Shown here one piece after another: positions 16,824 to 27,114 of a stretch of DNA of 64,000 nt (positions within the stretch are counted from its first letter, which is position 1; the number at the start of each line of letters is the position of its first letter). A model generated the notes under the pieces. The model was not told where the DNA came from and did no database searches. It was given only the letters and a program-made list of their open reading frames with translations. The DNA comes from Lachnospiraceae bacterium (GTDB lineage Bacteria; Bacillota; Clostridia; Lachnospirales; Bianqueaceae), in NCBI GenBank assembly GCA_022794035.1, contig JAAWDX010000006.1, positions 1 to 64,000 of the forward strand, in the 5' to 3' direction. The translations under genes were made by a program, and so were the position numbers.

Positions 16824-18311
16824 TTATTCCAAGGATTTCATCTGCGGAAAGAAAAGCACATCTCGAATGGCCGGAGAATCGGTGAGCAGCATGATCATAC
16901 GATCAATACCAATACCGATGCCTCCTGTAGGCGGCATGCCCAGCTCTAATGCATTTAAGAAGTCCTCATCCGTATGGTTCGCTTCTTCATCTCCCTGCGC
17001 TAAAAGCTCCTCCTGCGCAGCAAAACGCTCTCTCTGATCAATCGGATCGTTGAGCTCAGAGTACGCGTTGGCTACTTCCCATGTATTCATAAAAAGCTCA
17101 AAGCGCTCAACATATTCCGGATTCTCCGGCTTTTTCTTAGTCAGCGGAGAAATCTCAATTGGATGATCCATGACAAATGTAGGTTGCACTAAATGCTCCT
17201 CCACATACTTTTCAAAGAAAAGATTGAGGATATCGCCCTTCTTATGACGCTCTTCAAATTCAATTCCATGCTGCTTCGCAAGAGCCTTAGCTGCCTCTGT
17301 ATCGGGCACCTCATTGAAATCTACACCCGCATATTGCTTTACCGCATCCAGCATGGTAATGCGGGCAAAAGGCTTTCCTAAATCAATCTCAATGCCATTA
17401 TAGGTGATCAGCGTAGTGCCCAGCACTTCCTGTGCCACATGCCGGAACAGATTTTCAGAAAGATCCATCATACCGTGATAATCCGTATAAGCCTGATACA
17501 GCTCCATCAATGTAAATTCCGGGTTGTGCCGTGTGTCAATGCCTTCATTTCTAAAGACCCTGCCAATTTCATACACGCGCTCCAAGCCGCCGACAATAAG
17601 ACGCTTTAAATAAAGCTCTAGGGAAATTCTAAGCTTAATATCCTCATTTAGTGCATTGTAATGCGTAACAAAGGGACGCGCTGCTGCACCGCCGGCATTG
17701 CTCACCAGCATCGGCGTCTCTACCTCCATAAAGCCCTGCGCATCTAAATATCGGCGAATGCTGCTGATGATTGCGGAGCGCTTTTGAAAGGTCTCCTTGA
17801 CCTCCGGATTCATGACCAAATCCAAATAACGCTGACGATACCGGGTTTCTGTATCAGTTAAGCCATGGTATTTCTCCGGCAATGTCTGAAGACTTTTAGA
17901 AAGAAGCTCCACTTTGTGCGCCTTTACGGAAACCTCTCCTTTTTGTGTCCGGAACACCTCTCCCGTAACGCCAATGATGTCGCCGGCGTCATGATATCGT
18001 TTAAACTCCTTATAGGCGTCTTCTCCCAAAAGATCTCTGGTGACATATGCCTGGATCTGTCCCCGTTTATCCTGAATATGACAGAAAGAGGCTTTTCCCA
18101 TGACCCGTTTGGTCATCAGCCGGCCTGCCACAGAAACGGTCTGTCCCTCCATCTCATCAAAATGCTTGGTGATATCTGTGCTGTGCGCTGTGACATCAAA
18201 TTTAGTTACGGTATACGGATCCTTTCCTGCTTCTTGCATCTCCGCCAGCTTTTCTCTGCGCAGGCGCAGGATTTGATTTAGATCCTGCCCGCCCTGATTC
18301 TCATTTGCCAT
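16824..18311 (-). CDS. lysS: Lysyl-tRNA synthetase (class II)
   Basis: Charges tRNA-Lys. At 495 residues it has the usual class II LysRS plan: an N-terminal OB-fold for the anticodon (about 60-150; VSVAGRLMTKRVMGKASF), then the catalytic core with motif 2 (VYEIGRVFRNEGIDTRHNPEFT) and motif 3 (GMPPTGGIGIGIDRM). Last gene of an operon reading DUF6145-like, coaX, dusB, greA, lysS, closed by a strong terminator. The start ATG has an AGGAG upstream. No T-box leader is seen; the gene sits 20 nt after greA. Confidence 0.96.
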   Translation of the reverse strand: MANENQGGQDLNQILRLRREKLAEMQEAGKDPYTVTKFDVTAHSTDITKHFDEMEGQTVSVAGRLMTKRVMGKASFCHIQDKRGQIQAYVTRDLLGEDAYKEFKRYHDAGDIIGVTGEVFRTQKGEVSVKAHKVELLSKSLQTLPEKYHGLTDTETRYRQRYLDLVMNPEVKETFQKRSAIISSIRRYLDAQGFMEVETPMLVSNAGGAAARPFVTHYNALNEDIKLRISLELYLKRLIVGGLERVYEIGRVFRNEGIDTRHNPEFTLMELYQAYTDYHGMMDLSENLFRHVAQEVLGTTLITYNGIEIDLGKPFARITMLDAVKQYAGVDFNEVPDTEAAKALAKQHGIEFEERHKKGDILNLFFEKYVEEHLVQPTFVMDHPIEISPLTKKKPENPEYVERFELFMNTWEVANAYSELNDPIDQRERFAAQEELLAQGDEEANHTDEDFLNALELGMPPTGGIGIGIDRMIMLLTDSPAIRDVLFFPQMKSLE

Positions 18312-18331
18312 ATATATCTCCTTCTGCTTCT

Positions 18332-18808
18332 TTATCGACTGATTTCCAGCACCTTAAAAACTGTTACGCCGCCAGGCGTTGTTACCTCTACCTCATCACC
18401 TACAGCCGCGCCCAGTACAGCCGCGCCTACAGGCGATTCATTTGAGATCAGGCCTTCCATAGGATCCGCCTCGGTAGATCCCACAATCGTATAGGTAATA
18501 TTCTCATCAAATTCCTGATCATATAATACCACACGGCAGCCTAAGGATACTTTATTCAAATCGGTATCTTCTTCATCGATCACCTGCGCATTGCGCAGTG
18601 TCTTTTCAAGTTCGGCGATACGTCCCTCAATTTTTCCCTGTTCATCCTTAGCTGCATCGTATTCTGCATTTTCGGATAAATCTCCTTGTGCTCTCGCCTC
18701 TTTAATCTTTTGCGCTACTTCATGGCGTTTGACCGTTTTCAACTCGAGCAGCTCCTGCTCCATTTTTTCCATACCCGCATGGGTTAAAATTACTTTTTTT
18801 GTCTCCAT
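18332..18808 (-). CDS. greA: Transcription elongation factor GreA
   Basis: Rescues backtracked RNA polymerase by stimulating transcript cleavage. The 158 residues match GreA length exactly. The N-terminal coiled coil carries the acidic tip ([14 protein letters not shown], about 43-56), and the C-terminal FKBP-like domain has [19 protein letters not shown] start it at 18808 (METKKVILT); the open frame upstream to 18976 is not conserved in character and overlaps the dusB end. It lies between dusB and lysS as in many Clostridia. Confidence 0.96.
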   Translation of the reverse strand: METKKVILTHAGMEKMEQELLELKTVKRHEVAQKIKEARAQGDLSENAEYDAAKDEQGKIEGRIAELEKTLRNAQVIDEEDTDLNKVSLGCRVVLYDQEFDENITYTIVGSTEADPMEGLISNESPVGAAVLGAAVGDEVEVTTPGGVTVFKVLEISR

Positions 18809-18879
18809 ATTTAAAACCTTCCCTTTCTTATCAGACCTTTCCTGACATCCGCTTATTATACCCTGCAGGCGTATTCTTG

Positions 18880-19824
18880 TCAAGGCATGAGCAGCTCCTG
18901 CAGTTCCTTTAAGCTTGAAATTTGCTGCAGCCTTCTTTTCTTCTCCGTGCTGCTTGGCATCCCCTTTAAATACCATAAAATATGCGATCGCATCTGCCGG
19001 ATTCCAACAAACTCTCCTTTTTCCTCTATGATCATAGCGGCATGCCGAAGTGCCATTTGCAAAATCTCCTCCTGCTTTGGCCTGGGCAGTGTTTGTCCGC
19101 TCTGCAGATATTCACATATCTCTGAAAAGATCCATGGATTTCCTCTGCTCGCCCTTCCCACCATAATACCATCACAGCCGGTCTGCAGAAGCATTTTTTT
19201 AGCAGTATAAGCATCCACTACATCGCCATTGCCAATGACTGGAATCTGTACGGCCTCCTTCACACGACGAATTACATCCCAATCGGCCCGTCCGCTGTAC
19301 ATTTCAGCCGCCGTGCGTCCATGTACTGTAATGGCAGCTGCGCCTGCCTCCTCACAGACCTGAGCAATCTGCACGGCGACATCCTCTGTCCGCTCGCATC
19401 CTTTTCTAATCTTGACTGTCACCGGAATCTTTACAGCCTGACTCACCTGCCTGATAATTTCATATACCAGACGCGGCCTTTTTAACAGTGCAGAGCCCTC
19501 ATGATTCTTGACAATTTTAGGGGCCGGACAGCCCATATTCAAATCAATAGCCGCAAACCGGTCTTGTAACTTCTGCGCTTCTTCTGCCATCAGCTGTGGT
19601 TCCGAACCGAAGAGCTGCAAAATCACCGGCTCCTCCTCTGCTTCTTTATATAAAAGAGCCGCCGTATTTTCATTTTGATAATGCAGCGCTTTTGCACTGA
19701 CCATTTCTGTGTAGACGGCGCCTGCTCCCTGCTCGCGGCATAAGCGCCGGAAGCTGGAGTCTGATACACCCGCCATAGGCGCCGCCAGTACATTGCTCTT
19801 TAATGCTAAAGACCCAATCCTCAT
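18880..19824 (-). CDS. dusB: tRNA-dihydrouridine synthase
   Basis: FMN-dependent enzyme reducing uridines in the tRNA D-loop. The 314 residues show the Dus TIM barrel: N-terminal [16 protein letters not shown], the [12 protein letters not shown] motif (about 96-107) containing the catalytic Cys (about Cys99), and the FMN phosphate-binding end with NGDVVDA and [12 protein letters not shown]. It overlaps coaX by 4 nt, so the two are coupled. Assignment to the DusB branch rests on the overall sequence and operon position next to greA-lysS. Confidence 0.94.
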   Translation of the reverse strand: MRIGSLALKSNVLAAPMAGVSDSSFRRLCREQGAGAVYTEMVSAKALHYQNENTAALLYKEAEEEPVILQLFGSEPQLMAEEAQKLQDRFAAIDLNMGCPAPKIVKNHEGSALLKRPRLVYEIIRQVSQAVKIPVTVKIRKGCERTEDVAVQIAQVCEEAGAAAITVHGRTAAEMYSGRADWDVIRRVKEAVQIPVIGNGDVVDAYTAKKMLLQTGCDGIMVGRASRGNPWIFSEICEYLQSGQTLPRPKQEEILQMALRHAAMIIEEKGEFVGIRQMRSHILWYLKGMPSSTEKKRRLQQISSLKELQELLMP

Positions 19825-20615
19825 TTTCTGCTTTTCCTGCTGCTCTTTTTTGCATTTCGCTTAGCGATAATCTGCAGTCCCTTAAGGGTAAGCGCTGCAT
19901 CATATTGATGGATGCAGGGAAGCTCCTGTGCAAAAATCCGGCTAAATCCCCCTGTTGCGATGACCTGCAAATCGGGAAGCCCCATTTCTTTTTTAATTTG
20001 CCCGACGATATATTCTACCTGCCCAATGTAGCCGTATACCAAGCCAGCCTGCATGCATTCCACCGTATTGGCATTCAAAATACTGGCCGGTTTTTTGATC
20101 TCAATCATGGGAAGCTGCGCCGCCCGCGAACAAAGTGCATCCGCCGAGATGCCGATTCCCGGTGCAAAAACAGCGGCTATAAATTCTCCTTTTTCATTGA
20201 TCACTTCATATTTAGTCGCAGTTCCAAAATCGACCACCAGACAAGGGGCTCCGTAGATCTCACAAGCAGCAGCCACATCCGCAATCAGATCCGCACCTAC
20301 TTCCTTGGGATTTTCTGTTTTAATGCAGACTCCGGTTTTAATTCCAGGGCCGATCACGAGCGGTTCCTTCTGTATATATCTGCGGATGGCATTACAAAAG
20401 GAATGCATCATATGCGGTACTACAGAAGAAATGACAACCTGCTCAAAATCATGCGCATGCAGTCCTTCACATTCCAGCAGCATGCGGATATCAATCCCGT
20501 ATTCATCAGAGGTCTTAGTCGCTCCTGTGGTCATCCGCCAACTGGCAACCAGCTGCTCCTCTTTAAATACGCCCATTTTAATTTGTGTGTTTCCAATATC
20601 AAATACTAATAGCAT
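19821..20615 (-). CDS. coaX: Type III pantothenate kinase
   Basis: First step of coenzyme A synthesis, phosphorylating pantothenate. The 264-residue protein has the ASKHA-fold signatures: DIGNTQIKMGVF at 6-17 (phosphate-1), a GADLIADVAAA stretch with the catalytic-type Asp, VDFGTATKYEV (phosphate-2), and PGIGISADAL (adenosine region). Insensitive to CoA feedback in characterised members. Overlaps dusB by 4 nt and follows the DUF6145-like gene by a single base. Confidence 0.95.
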   Translation of the reverse strand: MLLVFDIGNTQIKMGVFKEEQLVASWRMTTGATKTSDEYGIDIRMLLECEGLHAHDFEQVVISSVVPHMMHSFCNAIRRYIQKEPLVIGPGIKTGVCIKTENPKEVGADLIADVAAACEIYGAPCLVVDFGTATKYEVINEKGEFIAAVFAPGIGISADALCSRAAQLPMIEIKKPASILNANTVECMQAGLVYGYIGQVEYIVGQIKKEMGLPDLQVIATGGFSRIFAQELPCIHQYDAALTLKGLQIIAKRNAKKSSRKSRK

Positions 20616-20616
20616 G

Positions 20617-20946
20617 TTATCTTCCCGCCTCTTGTATGACCTGATACCAAAGCTGCAGCTTCTCTAGCAGCTCCGCATGCTCCCGCTCTACTTCTCTTAC
20701 CAAAAGTCCTGCCGATATGGCATCATATCCTAAATCATCTTCCTCACAGTAGCTGTCTATATATACCTCACCATCTGTGTAAAATCCAAGTTCAGCTACG
20801 CCTCCGGCCTCTTCTGTGATAAACACCAGGCACATAATCACTTCATTTTTCACAGTCTCTGGAAGCTTTCCTAACGACTCATTAAAATAATACTTTTCTT
20901 TATACTGACTCGCATATGCCAGAATTACTTTTTCTTCCTGCACCAA
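20617..20946 (-). CDS. Small conserved protein, DUF6145-like
   Basis: A 109-residue acidic, soluble protein. The layout (EKVILAYASQYKEKYYFNE, then a beta-rich middle with FYTDGEVYIDSY, then a charged helix) resembles the DUF6145 family of Lachnospiraceae, recalled from memory rather than searched. Function unknown. It heads the coaX-dusB-greA-lysS operon just after the ftsH terminator, with only one base before coaX, so expression probably follows CoA and tRNA genes. Confidence 0.6.
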   Translation of the reverse strand: MVQEEKVILAYASQYKEKYYFNESLGKLPETVKNEVIMCLVFITEEAGGVAELGFYTDGEVYIDSYCEEDDLGYDAISAGLLVREVEREHAELLEKLQLWYQVIQEAGR

Positions 20947-20963
20947 TTCTATCCTCCTATGCT

Positions 20964-21004
20964 AAAATAAGATGCCACCTATTTTCGGCAGCATCTTATT
21001 GGAT
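20964..21004 (-). terminator. Terminator after ftsH
   Basis: On the minus strand AATAAGATGC pairs with GCATCTTATT, extended by four further pairs (two of them G-T), followed by TTTAG. No clear new promoter is seen before the next gene, so some read-through is likely. Confidence 0.7.
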
Positions 21005-21013
21005 GATAACATT

Positions 21014-22873
21014 TTACAGCGCGCCTTCTCCTTGCGGCTCTCTGCTGTTAAAAAGGGAAGCAAATTCTTCTCCGGTAACCTTTTCCTGCTTTAGCAGCAA
21101 ATCACGCGTCTTTAAAAGTACATCATGATATTCTGTAAGAAGCGCCGTGGCCTTTTGATGGGCTTCTTCAATGATTCGCCTGATTTCTCCGTCGATGGTC
21201 GCCGCTACATCCTCGCCGTAATTGCGGGTATGTCCGATATCCCGTCCTAAAAATACTTCCTCGTTCTCTTCTCCCAGCTGCACCAGTCCCAGCTTATCGC
21301 TCATACCGTATTTCATGACCATGCCGCGTGCCATCGAGGTGGCGCGCTGAATATCGTTGGAAGCACCTGTTGTTACATCGCCGATTTCAAGCTCTTCTGC
21401 GACCCGGCCACCCAAAAGTGCAACAATCTCAAGCTCCATCTGGCTCTTAGTCCAGTAAAGTGTATCCTCCTCTGGCAGCGGCATTGTATATCCGCCTGCC
21501 ATACCGGTAGGAATAATAGAAATGCTATGCACAGGATCAAGCCCCGGCAGCACATGATGCAAAATGGCATGCCCTGCTTCATGAATCGCCGTGATATTCT
21601 TTTCTCTCGCCGAGATCACTCTGCTTTTCTTTTCCGTACCGACCCCTACTTTAATGAAGGCTTTCTGTACGTCCTCCATTGTAATAAAATGCCGGTTCCC
21701 TCTTGCCGCAAAAATGGCGGCCTCATTCAGCAGATTTTCCAGATCAGCCGGCGTAAATCCTGCCGTCGTCTGTGCTACTGTTTTCAGGTCCACATCCTCA
21801 CCCAAAGGCTTTGTCTTGGAATGGACACGCAGTACCTCTTCACGCCCCTTTACATCGGGACGCCCCACCACCACCTGCCGGTCAAAACGCCCGGGGCGCA
21901 GCAGCGCCGGATCCAGAATATCCACTCGGTTGGTGGCCGCAATCACGATTACGCCGTAATTGACGCCGAAACCATCCATTTCCACCAGAAGCTGATTAAG
22001 CGTCTGCTCTCTTTCATCATGACCGCCGCCAAGTCCCGCACCTCTTTGCCGGCCAACGGCGTCGATTTCATCAATAAATACAATACTGGGTGCGCTTTTC
22101 TTGGCCTTTTCAAACAAATCCCGCACGCGGGATGCGCCCACGCCGACAAACATCTCTACAAAATCTGAACCAGAAATACTAAAGAAAGGTACACCTGCCT
22201 CTCCGGCTACCGCTTTGGCCAAATAGGTCTTGCCGGTTCCCGGCGGGCCCACCAGCAAAACTCCCTTGGGGATTCTGGCGCCAAGCTCAACAAAGCGCTG
22301 AGGACTGCGAAGAAAATCAACGACCTCCTTCATCTCCTCCTTTTCTTCTTCCAGACCTGCCACATTGGCAAATCGAATCGGATTATTGGCTTTATCGATC
22401 ACCTGCGCACGGCTTTTGCCAAAATTCATCATTTTGCCGTTGCTGCCTCCGCCGCCCTGCATGCGGGCCCAGATAAACAGCATGATAATCCCCAGAATCA
22501 CCGTCATCATCACCATGGGCAGCAAACTGCTCCATATGCTATCTGGTTCTATCGTCTCTACCGTTACGATGACCCCCTGATAGTTTTGGCTCATTTCTTC
22601 TCTAAAATGGTCGATATCGGATACATAGACCGTTTTAGCCGCAGCTCCGTCCTGATAAATCAAGACTGCATCGCCCATATTAGCCGTCCCCACCTTGATA
22701 GGGGTGATGGATATTTCCTTAATTTTTCCTTCCTGCAAATCCTGATGCAGCTGCGCATCAGAAACCCGCGCCATACTATTAAATCCAAAATCAAAGCCGT
22801 TAAATATCAGAACCAGCGCCAGCACAATCATGATTACGCTGTATATGCCCAGTCCTTTATAACCGTCCTTCAA
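21014..22873 (-). CDS. ftsH: ATP-dependent zinc metalloprotease FtsH
   Basis: Membrane-bound AAA+ protease that removes misfolded membrane proteins and regulators. The 619 residues show an N-terminal helix (about 9-26), an outside domain, a second helix (about 115-135), the AAA module with Walker A GPPGTGKT (about 208-215), Walker B IVFIDEID, the second region of homology with ATNR and [12 protein letters not shown], and the zinc site HEAGH (about 431-435). Last gene of the tilS-hpt-ftsH unit, with its own terminator. Full length, nothing missing. Confidence 0.97.
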   Translation of the reverse strand: MKDGYKGLGIYSVIMIVLALVLIFNGFDFGFNSMARVSDAQLHQDLQEGKIKEISITPIKVGTANMGDAVLIYQDGAAAKTVYVSDIDHFREEMSQNYQGVIVTVETIEPDSIWSSLLPMVMMTVILGIIMLFIWARMQGGGGSNGKMMNFGKSRAQVIDKANNPIRFANVAGLEEEKEEMKEVVDFLRSPQRFVELGARIPKGVLLVGPPGTGKTYLAKAVAGEAGVPFFSISGSDFVEMFVGVGASRVRDLFEKAKKSAPSIVFIDEIDAVGRQRGAGLGGGHDEREQTLNQLLVEMDGFGVNYGVIVIAATNRVDILDPALLRPGRFDRQVVVGRPDVKGREEVLRVHSKTKPLGEDVDLKTVAQTTAGFTPADLENLLNEAAIFAARGNRHFITMEDVQKAFIKVGVGTEKKSRVISAREKNITAIHEAGHAILHHVLPGLDPVHSISIIPTGMAGGYTMPLPEEDTLYWTKSQMELEIVALLGGRVAEELEIGDVTTGASNDIQRATSMARGMVMKYGMSDKLGLVQLGEENEEVFLGRDIGHTRNYGEDVAATIDGEIRRIIEEAHQKATALLTEYHDVLLKTRDLLLKQEKVTGEEFASLFNSREPQGEGAL

Positions 22874-22891
22874 ACCGAAACCTCCTGCTTC

Positions 22892-23416
22892 TTATACTTC
22901 TACATACCCAATGTAAGGCAGATTACGATAATGCTGCTCATAGTCAAGACCGTACCCCACAACAAACTCATCCTCAATTTCAAAGCCCGTATACTCTACC
23001 TCTACTGGCACAACGCGCCGTGCCGGTTTGTCAAGCATCGTGCAGATTTTGACAGACGCTGCTTTGCGCTCCTTTAAAAGCTCACGCAGGAACCAAAGCG
23101 TTCTGCCCGTATCCACTATGTCCTCCACTACCAGCACATGCTTTCCTTCAATATCTTCATCCATATCTTTTTTGATGCTTACCGTGCCGGTGCTGATTAA
23201 ATCATTGCCATAGCTCGACAGTATCATAAAATCCATGGTGACCGGTACGGTTATGTATTTGGCCAGCTGCGTCATAAACATGGCGCCGCCCTTGAGTATG
23301 CACACCAGCAAAATCTCCTTGCCCGCATACTCCTCCGAGATTGTTTTGCCCAGCTCCTGAATTCTCTTTTCTAGCGTATCCTGATCAATCATCACATGAA
23401 TCCGATCCTGAAACAT
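22892..23416 (-). CDS. hpt: Hypoxanthine phosphoribosyltransferase
   Basis: Salvages hypoxanthine and guanine using PRPP. The 174-residue protein has the PRPP-binding motif VLVVEDIVDTGRTL (about 93-106) and the flexible-loop region MDFMILSSYGND. The start at 23416 (MFQDRIHV) is supported by a GGAGG 8 nt upstream that lies inside the 3' end of tilS; the two genes overlap by 32 nt. The order tilS-hpt-ftsH is conserved across Firmicutes, where TilS and HprT have also been implicated in ftsH transcription. Confidence 0.95.
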   Translation of the reverse strand: MFQDRIHVMIDQDTLEKRIQELGKTISEEYAGKEILLVCILKGGAMFMTQLAKYITVPVTMDFMILSSYGNDLISTGTVSIKKDMDEDIEGKHVLVVEDIVDTGRTLWFLRELLKERKAASVKICTMLDKPARRVVPVEVEYTGFEIEDEFVVGYGLDYEQHYRNLPYIGYVEV

Positions 23417-24734
23417 CTAAAAGCCTCCTCACATGCAGCACCTGCTGCGTATTTTCCGTAACCTTTGCTCCTTCGCTGATTCGATGCCCCCATACCCATA
23501 AAATATGGGCGCCAGCCGCTAAAAGCGGCAGTGCGTCTCGCTCCTGCCTTGGAATTTTTTCATCGATTAAGTACTCTTTTAGCTTTTTTCGTCCGCCGCC
23601 TATCATCAGATAGTCTCCGGACCTGCGATAGCGCCAGACCGGAAGCTCTTCAAGCGCATCGGCACTAAGCCACTTTTCCTCTGGCAAATCCGGAATCCCT
23701 GTACCATCCTTCTGTCCTTTTTTCCAATCTTCTCTTGCTTCTTTAATGGAGATTCGTTCCATTTCAAATACTGGCATAGATGGCACAATCTGCCTGCAGG
23801 GTACATTTTTATAAATATGAAGTATATCATAGCTTTTGTCCACCGTCAAGCCTTTTGGAAGTGATATCCTCTTGCCGCCCTTCTTATGAAGGAGCTGAAC
23901 TAGCTGCTCCATATGCGTATGAGAAATATTTTGCCAAAGCCCGGCCTGTGCCAGCCACAGCTTTAAAATTCTTTTCTGCAGGTTTTCAGGATAGGATAAC
24001 AGCCATGAGACCGAAAGGTTCCCTTGGGGCGCAGCAGGCAGCTGCGCCTGTATATAGCTCTCCTCCTCCTGCAGCACCTGCGCCGTTTGGGAGAGTATCC
24101 TCACAATCTCCGGATTGTATTCTTGCTGCAGCAACGGCAAAAGCTCATGCCGGATTTTGTTGCGCCGAAAGGCGGTATCCTGATTGGATTTATCCTCCAT
24201 ATACGCTAATGCATGATCTGTTATATACTGCTCGATCGCCGCTCTTTCTGTATATAGCAGCGGACGGATATACGGCATTCGTACAGGGCGCATGCCGCAA
24301 AGCCCCGTGAGCGCGCTGCCCCTGAGCAGGTGCAGCAGCACGGTCTCCGCCTGATCCTGCTGGTGATGCGCCAGAGCGATGCGATCGGCATCTAGCTTTT
24401 CAAACGCCTCGTACCGCAGGCTGCGCGCCGCTTCCTCAACTGACTCTCCGCTCGCTTGGATGCGCGCCGGCACATCGACATGATATACTGTCAGCGGAAT
24501 CTCCCATTCCCGGCAAAGCCTGCGGCAGAAGGCTTCCTCCTGATCTGCTTCTTCTCTGAGGCCATGGTGCACGTGTACGGCCGAAAGCTCATACGCCAAA
24601 CAAGGCTGAAGGCCTTTTAAAATATGCAGCAGGCATACGGAATCCCTTCCGCCGGAAAGCGCAGCCACCAGCCGCTGCCCGCTTGCTACCATTTGATGCT
24701 GCTGCAGCACCTGCTTGACTTCGTCTCTCAGCAC
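23385..24734 (-). CDS. tilS: tRNA(Ile)-lysidine synthetase
   Basis: Attaches lysine to C34 of tRNA-Ile(CAU), changing its decoding from AUG to AUA; essential. The N-terminal PP-loop is SGGRDS (about 25-30), followed by the HVHHGLREEADQEEAFC region and the RNKIRHELLP motif typical of TilS; the C-terminal substrate domains complete a 449-residue protein. I start it at a GTG (24734), because a GGAGGAGG stands 6-7 nt before it and the in-frame TTG further upstream would place that ribosome binding site inside the gene. Confidence 0.93.
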   Translation of the reverse strand: MLRDEVKQVLQQHQMVASGQRLVAALSGGRDSVCLLHILKGLQPCLAYELSAVHVHHGLREEADQEEAFCRRLCREWEIPLTVYHVDVPARIQASGESVEEAARSLRYEAFEKLDADRIALAHHQQDQAETVLLHLLRGSALTGLCGMRPVRMPYIRPLLYTERAAIEQYITDHALAYMEDKSNQDTAFRRNKIRHELLPLLQQEYNPEIVRILSQTAQVLQEEESYIQAQLPAAPQGNLSVSWLLSYPENLQKRILKLWLAQAGLWQNISHTHMEQLVQLLHKKGGKRISLPKGLTVDKSYDILHIYKNVPCRQIVPSMPVFEMERISIKEAREDWKKGQKDGTGIPDLPEEKWLSADALEELPVWRYRRSGDYLMIGGGRKKLKEYLIDEKIPRQERDALPLLAAGAHILWVWGHRISEGAKVTENTQQVLHVRRLLDVSGSDSCDD

Positions 24735-24774
24735 TGTGCTCCCTCCTCCTAGCAAACATGCCCGTTTTCCTTTT

Positions 24775-24802
24775 ATTTTATCATAGCAGCGCCTGCTTTC
24801 AA
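24775..24802 (-). promoter_or_regulatory. Promoter of tilS-hpt-ftsH
   Basis: TTGAAA (24802-24797) and TAAAAT (24780-24775) with a 16-bp spacer, between the spoIIE stop and the tilS start. Confidence 0.5.
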
Positions 24803-24810
24803 AGCATTTT

Positions 24811-27114
24811 TTACAAATTTAACTTTTCTACCCGTACTGCCAAAACAGTCTGGTCATCCCGCACCTGCGGCATATAAGGAGACAGCTGCTGCTGCAGATT
24901 CTCCGCCAGCCGCTGCGGATCCTCTTCCTCTGTTTTCATCAGATACCGCCGGATCCATTTCTCTCCTTGCTTAGGCTCCGGCAGCTGATCCAGCACACCG
25001 TCCGATATCATCACAATCAGATCGCCATCCTGCATCTGATGCGCAAAGGTCTCCGGCTCCGGCTGCTCCAAAATGCCAACCGGAAGCGACTGACTCCGGT
25101 ACACATGCACAGCAGCCCTGCTGCGCAGGAAGGTGACGCAGCTGCCTGCCTTGACCAGCTTAAGCTGTCCGCTGTGCAAATTCAGGAGCGCCAGATCAAT
25201 CGTGGTAAAGACCTCGTCCTTGCTCGACAGCACAAGTGTCGTATTCAGCAGTTCGACGGCTCGTTCCTCTTCTACGCCTGTCAGCAGCAGCTGCTCCAAT
25301 AAAGCAAGCGCTTTATGGCTCTCCTCCTGCGCTCTCTTGCCGCTGCCCATTCCGTCTCCCAGGGCAACTACAAAGCGGTACTCATCCAGTCGCTGGGCCG
25401 TATAGCTGTCTCCGCTGCTGTGGCTCTCTCTCGCCCAGGAGCTGACGCCCATTTTCAAGCGGTAAAGATTCGGATCGCTAAACCGGTATCGATGATAGCC
25501 TCCTGTAAGACTGCGCTTTTCGCGCAGCACAACCGGACACCCAAATATCTCTCTCAGTACTTGCTGACAACCGCTTATTTCATGCTCATTAAGCGCTCTT
25601 GCTGTTTCGATGTCAACCTGTACGCGGCTTTCTTTTTCGCTCGTTAGCGCCCAAACATCTCCTACGGGAATTCCCTGACGCTTTAAATAGCGAAAAATTC
25701 TTTGCTTGACTGCCTCTTCTGCCTCCAGCTCTCCGGCAAAATGCTCCCGCATTGTGCCTAAATAGGCTGCCATTGCTTCATACTGTCCCTGCAGCAGCTG
25801 TGCGCTCTGTGCCATCCGATTCTCCCAGCTTTGGTTAAGCCGGTACAGCTCGTAATGCCGGTTCACTGTCCGCACAAAATCACTGGCTCTGCAGCAGCTT
25901 TCCAAAAACTCCTTGGATAGATCTTTTCTCTCCACCCTTCCTTTTTGCCGCGAAGCCTCCATCACGCGTACCACTGCCTCATGCGTTCTGGCGTACTGCT
26001 TGCCCCAGCAAATCTTTTGATTTTGGCATTCCTGACACAGACTGCCTGCCAGATCCTCTTTTAAATAAACTAAATCCTGACTGGTAATTCGCAGCTGGCG
26101 GTGCGGCACACAGATCAGATCCGCCATTTTCTGAAATGCCTGTGCTCCTTGACCCAGTTTATTTTCAAAATACCGCTGCCACTGCTTCTCCAGCCCCTTT
26201 TCCGGCCTTCTTCTTTTTTGCGCCTTTTCCATTGTTTTGTTCGGCGTGATCCCAAAAGCAAGCAAAGCCGTGCCCACGGTCAGGATTCCGGGAACCACAT
26301 TCATCCCTCCCATAAACAGAAGGACCCACAAACTTCCGCCCGAAAAACAGGCCGCAACGGTAGCGCGCTTGCCCATGTCGCGAAAAACACCGGCAATCAC
26401 AATCAGAAGCATTGCCAGAATCACCAGTCCCTCACCGGCTGTCAGCGTAAGGCGCATAAAAAATCCCGCCGGAAGCGTTAGCAGCATTCCCTTTGCAATC
26501 CCCAGCTCATAGCTGCTGATCAGTGCTAGCCAAAGCAGCACAATCTCTGCCGGAATCAGACTGCTCACCTGTACCCAGTGGAATGCTGCCAGCATAGTCC
26601 CTGCCGCTAATGAAATGCCCGCCAGCATCCATTCATCATATGCCCCTTTTGTCTGCAATACAGTATGATACAAACAGGCAGCCCCCATCAGAAACGCTGC
26701 CTCCAAAAATATACTGATCAGCTGGTAGCCGGCCATTTTGCCTAAAAGACTCAAAATGACTACAGCGGCAACAAGCCCCATCTCATATGTCAGGCAGCGT
26801 TTCCAAAAGGGCAGCAAAGGCTTTTTCCAATCCAGATAAACCTCTTCTACCGTAAAAAGCAATAAAATCAGACCATATTTCCAGCGAAGCGCTTCTGTCT
26901 CCAAAAGGATCACGCCCACAAGCCCCATCAGCATCGCCGGAAGCCGCCATCGCTTTTGCTGGATCATGGCCAGATAATAGGCCGGTCCTAAAATGTAAAA
27001 ATCAAAGCCAATTTTTAAGCTCATCAAAAAAGGCAGCGGCAGCCCCCAGAATATTCCCTGTATCAACGGCCAGATCTGTGCTTTTTTTTGGTTATCCAAT
27101 TCCCATCCGTTCAT
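24811..27114 (-). CDS. spoIIE: Stage II sporulation protein E (PP2C phosphatase)
   Basis: Forespore phosphatase that dephosphorylates SpoIIAA to release sigma-F and helps place the polar septum. The 767-residue protein has many hydrophobic segments between about 10 and 290, a charged central region with a cysteine pair cluster (CQECQNQKICWGK, about 360), and a C-terminal PP2C domain (about 565-767) with metal-binding VVALGDGMGSG and IVMISDGVLDQL. It is shorter than B. subtilis SpoIIE (over 800) but all parts are present. Upstream is a promoter-like -10 and a possible Spo0A box. The product marks the organism as a spore former. Confidence 0.95.
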   Translation of the reverse strand: MNGWELDNQKKAQIWPLIQGIFWGLPLPFLMSLKIGFDFYILGPAYYLAMIQQKRWRLPAMLMGLVGVILLETEALRWKYGLILLLFTVEEVYLDWKKPLLPFWKRCLTYEMGLVAAVVILSLLGKMAGYQLISIFLEAAFLMGAACLYHTVLQTKGAYDEWMLAGISLAAGTMLAAFHWVQVSSLIPAEIVLLWLALISSYELGIAKGMLLTLPAGFFMRLTLTAGEGLVILAMLLIVIAGVFRDMGKRATVAACFSGGSLWVLLFMGGMNVVPGILTVGTALLAFGITPNKTMEKAQKRRRPEKGLEKQWQRYFENKLGQGAQAFQKMADLICVPHRQLRITSQDLVYLKEDLAGSLCQECQNQKICWGKQYARTHEAVVRVMEASRQKGRVERKDLSKEFLESCCRASDFVRTVNRHYELYRLNQSWENRMAQSAQLLQGQYEAMAAYLGTMREHFAGELEAEEAVKQRIFRYLKRQGIPVGDVWALTSEKESRVQVDIETARALNEHEISGCQQVLREIFGCPVVLREKRSLTGGYHRYRFSDPNLYRLKMGVSSWARESHSSGDSYTAQRLDEYRFVVALGDGMGSGKRAQEESHKALALLEQLLLTGVEEERAVELLNTTLVLSSKDEVFTTIDLALLNLHSGQLKLVKAGSCVTFLRSRAAVHVYRSQSLPVGILEQPEPETFAHQMQDGDLIVMISDGVLDQLPEPKQGEKWIRRYLMKTEEEDPQRLAENLQQQLSPYMPQVRDDQTVLAVRVEKLNL

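Noticed and set aside
18809..18976. A longer GreA starting at 18976
   Set aside because: The extra 56 residues overlap dusB and are not part of the 158-residue family length.
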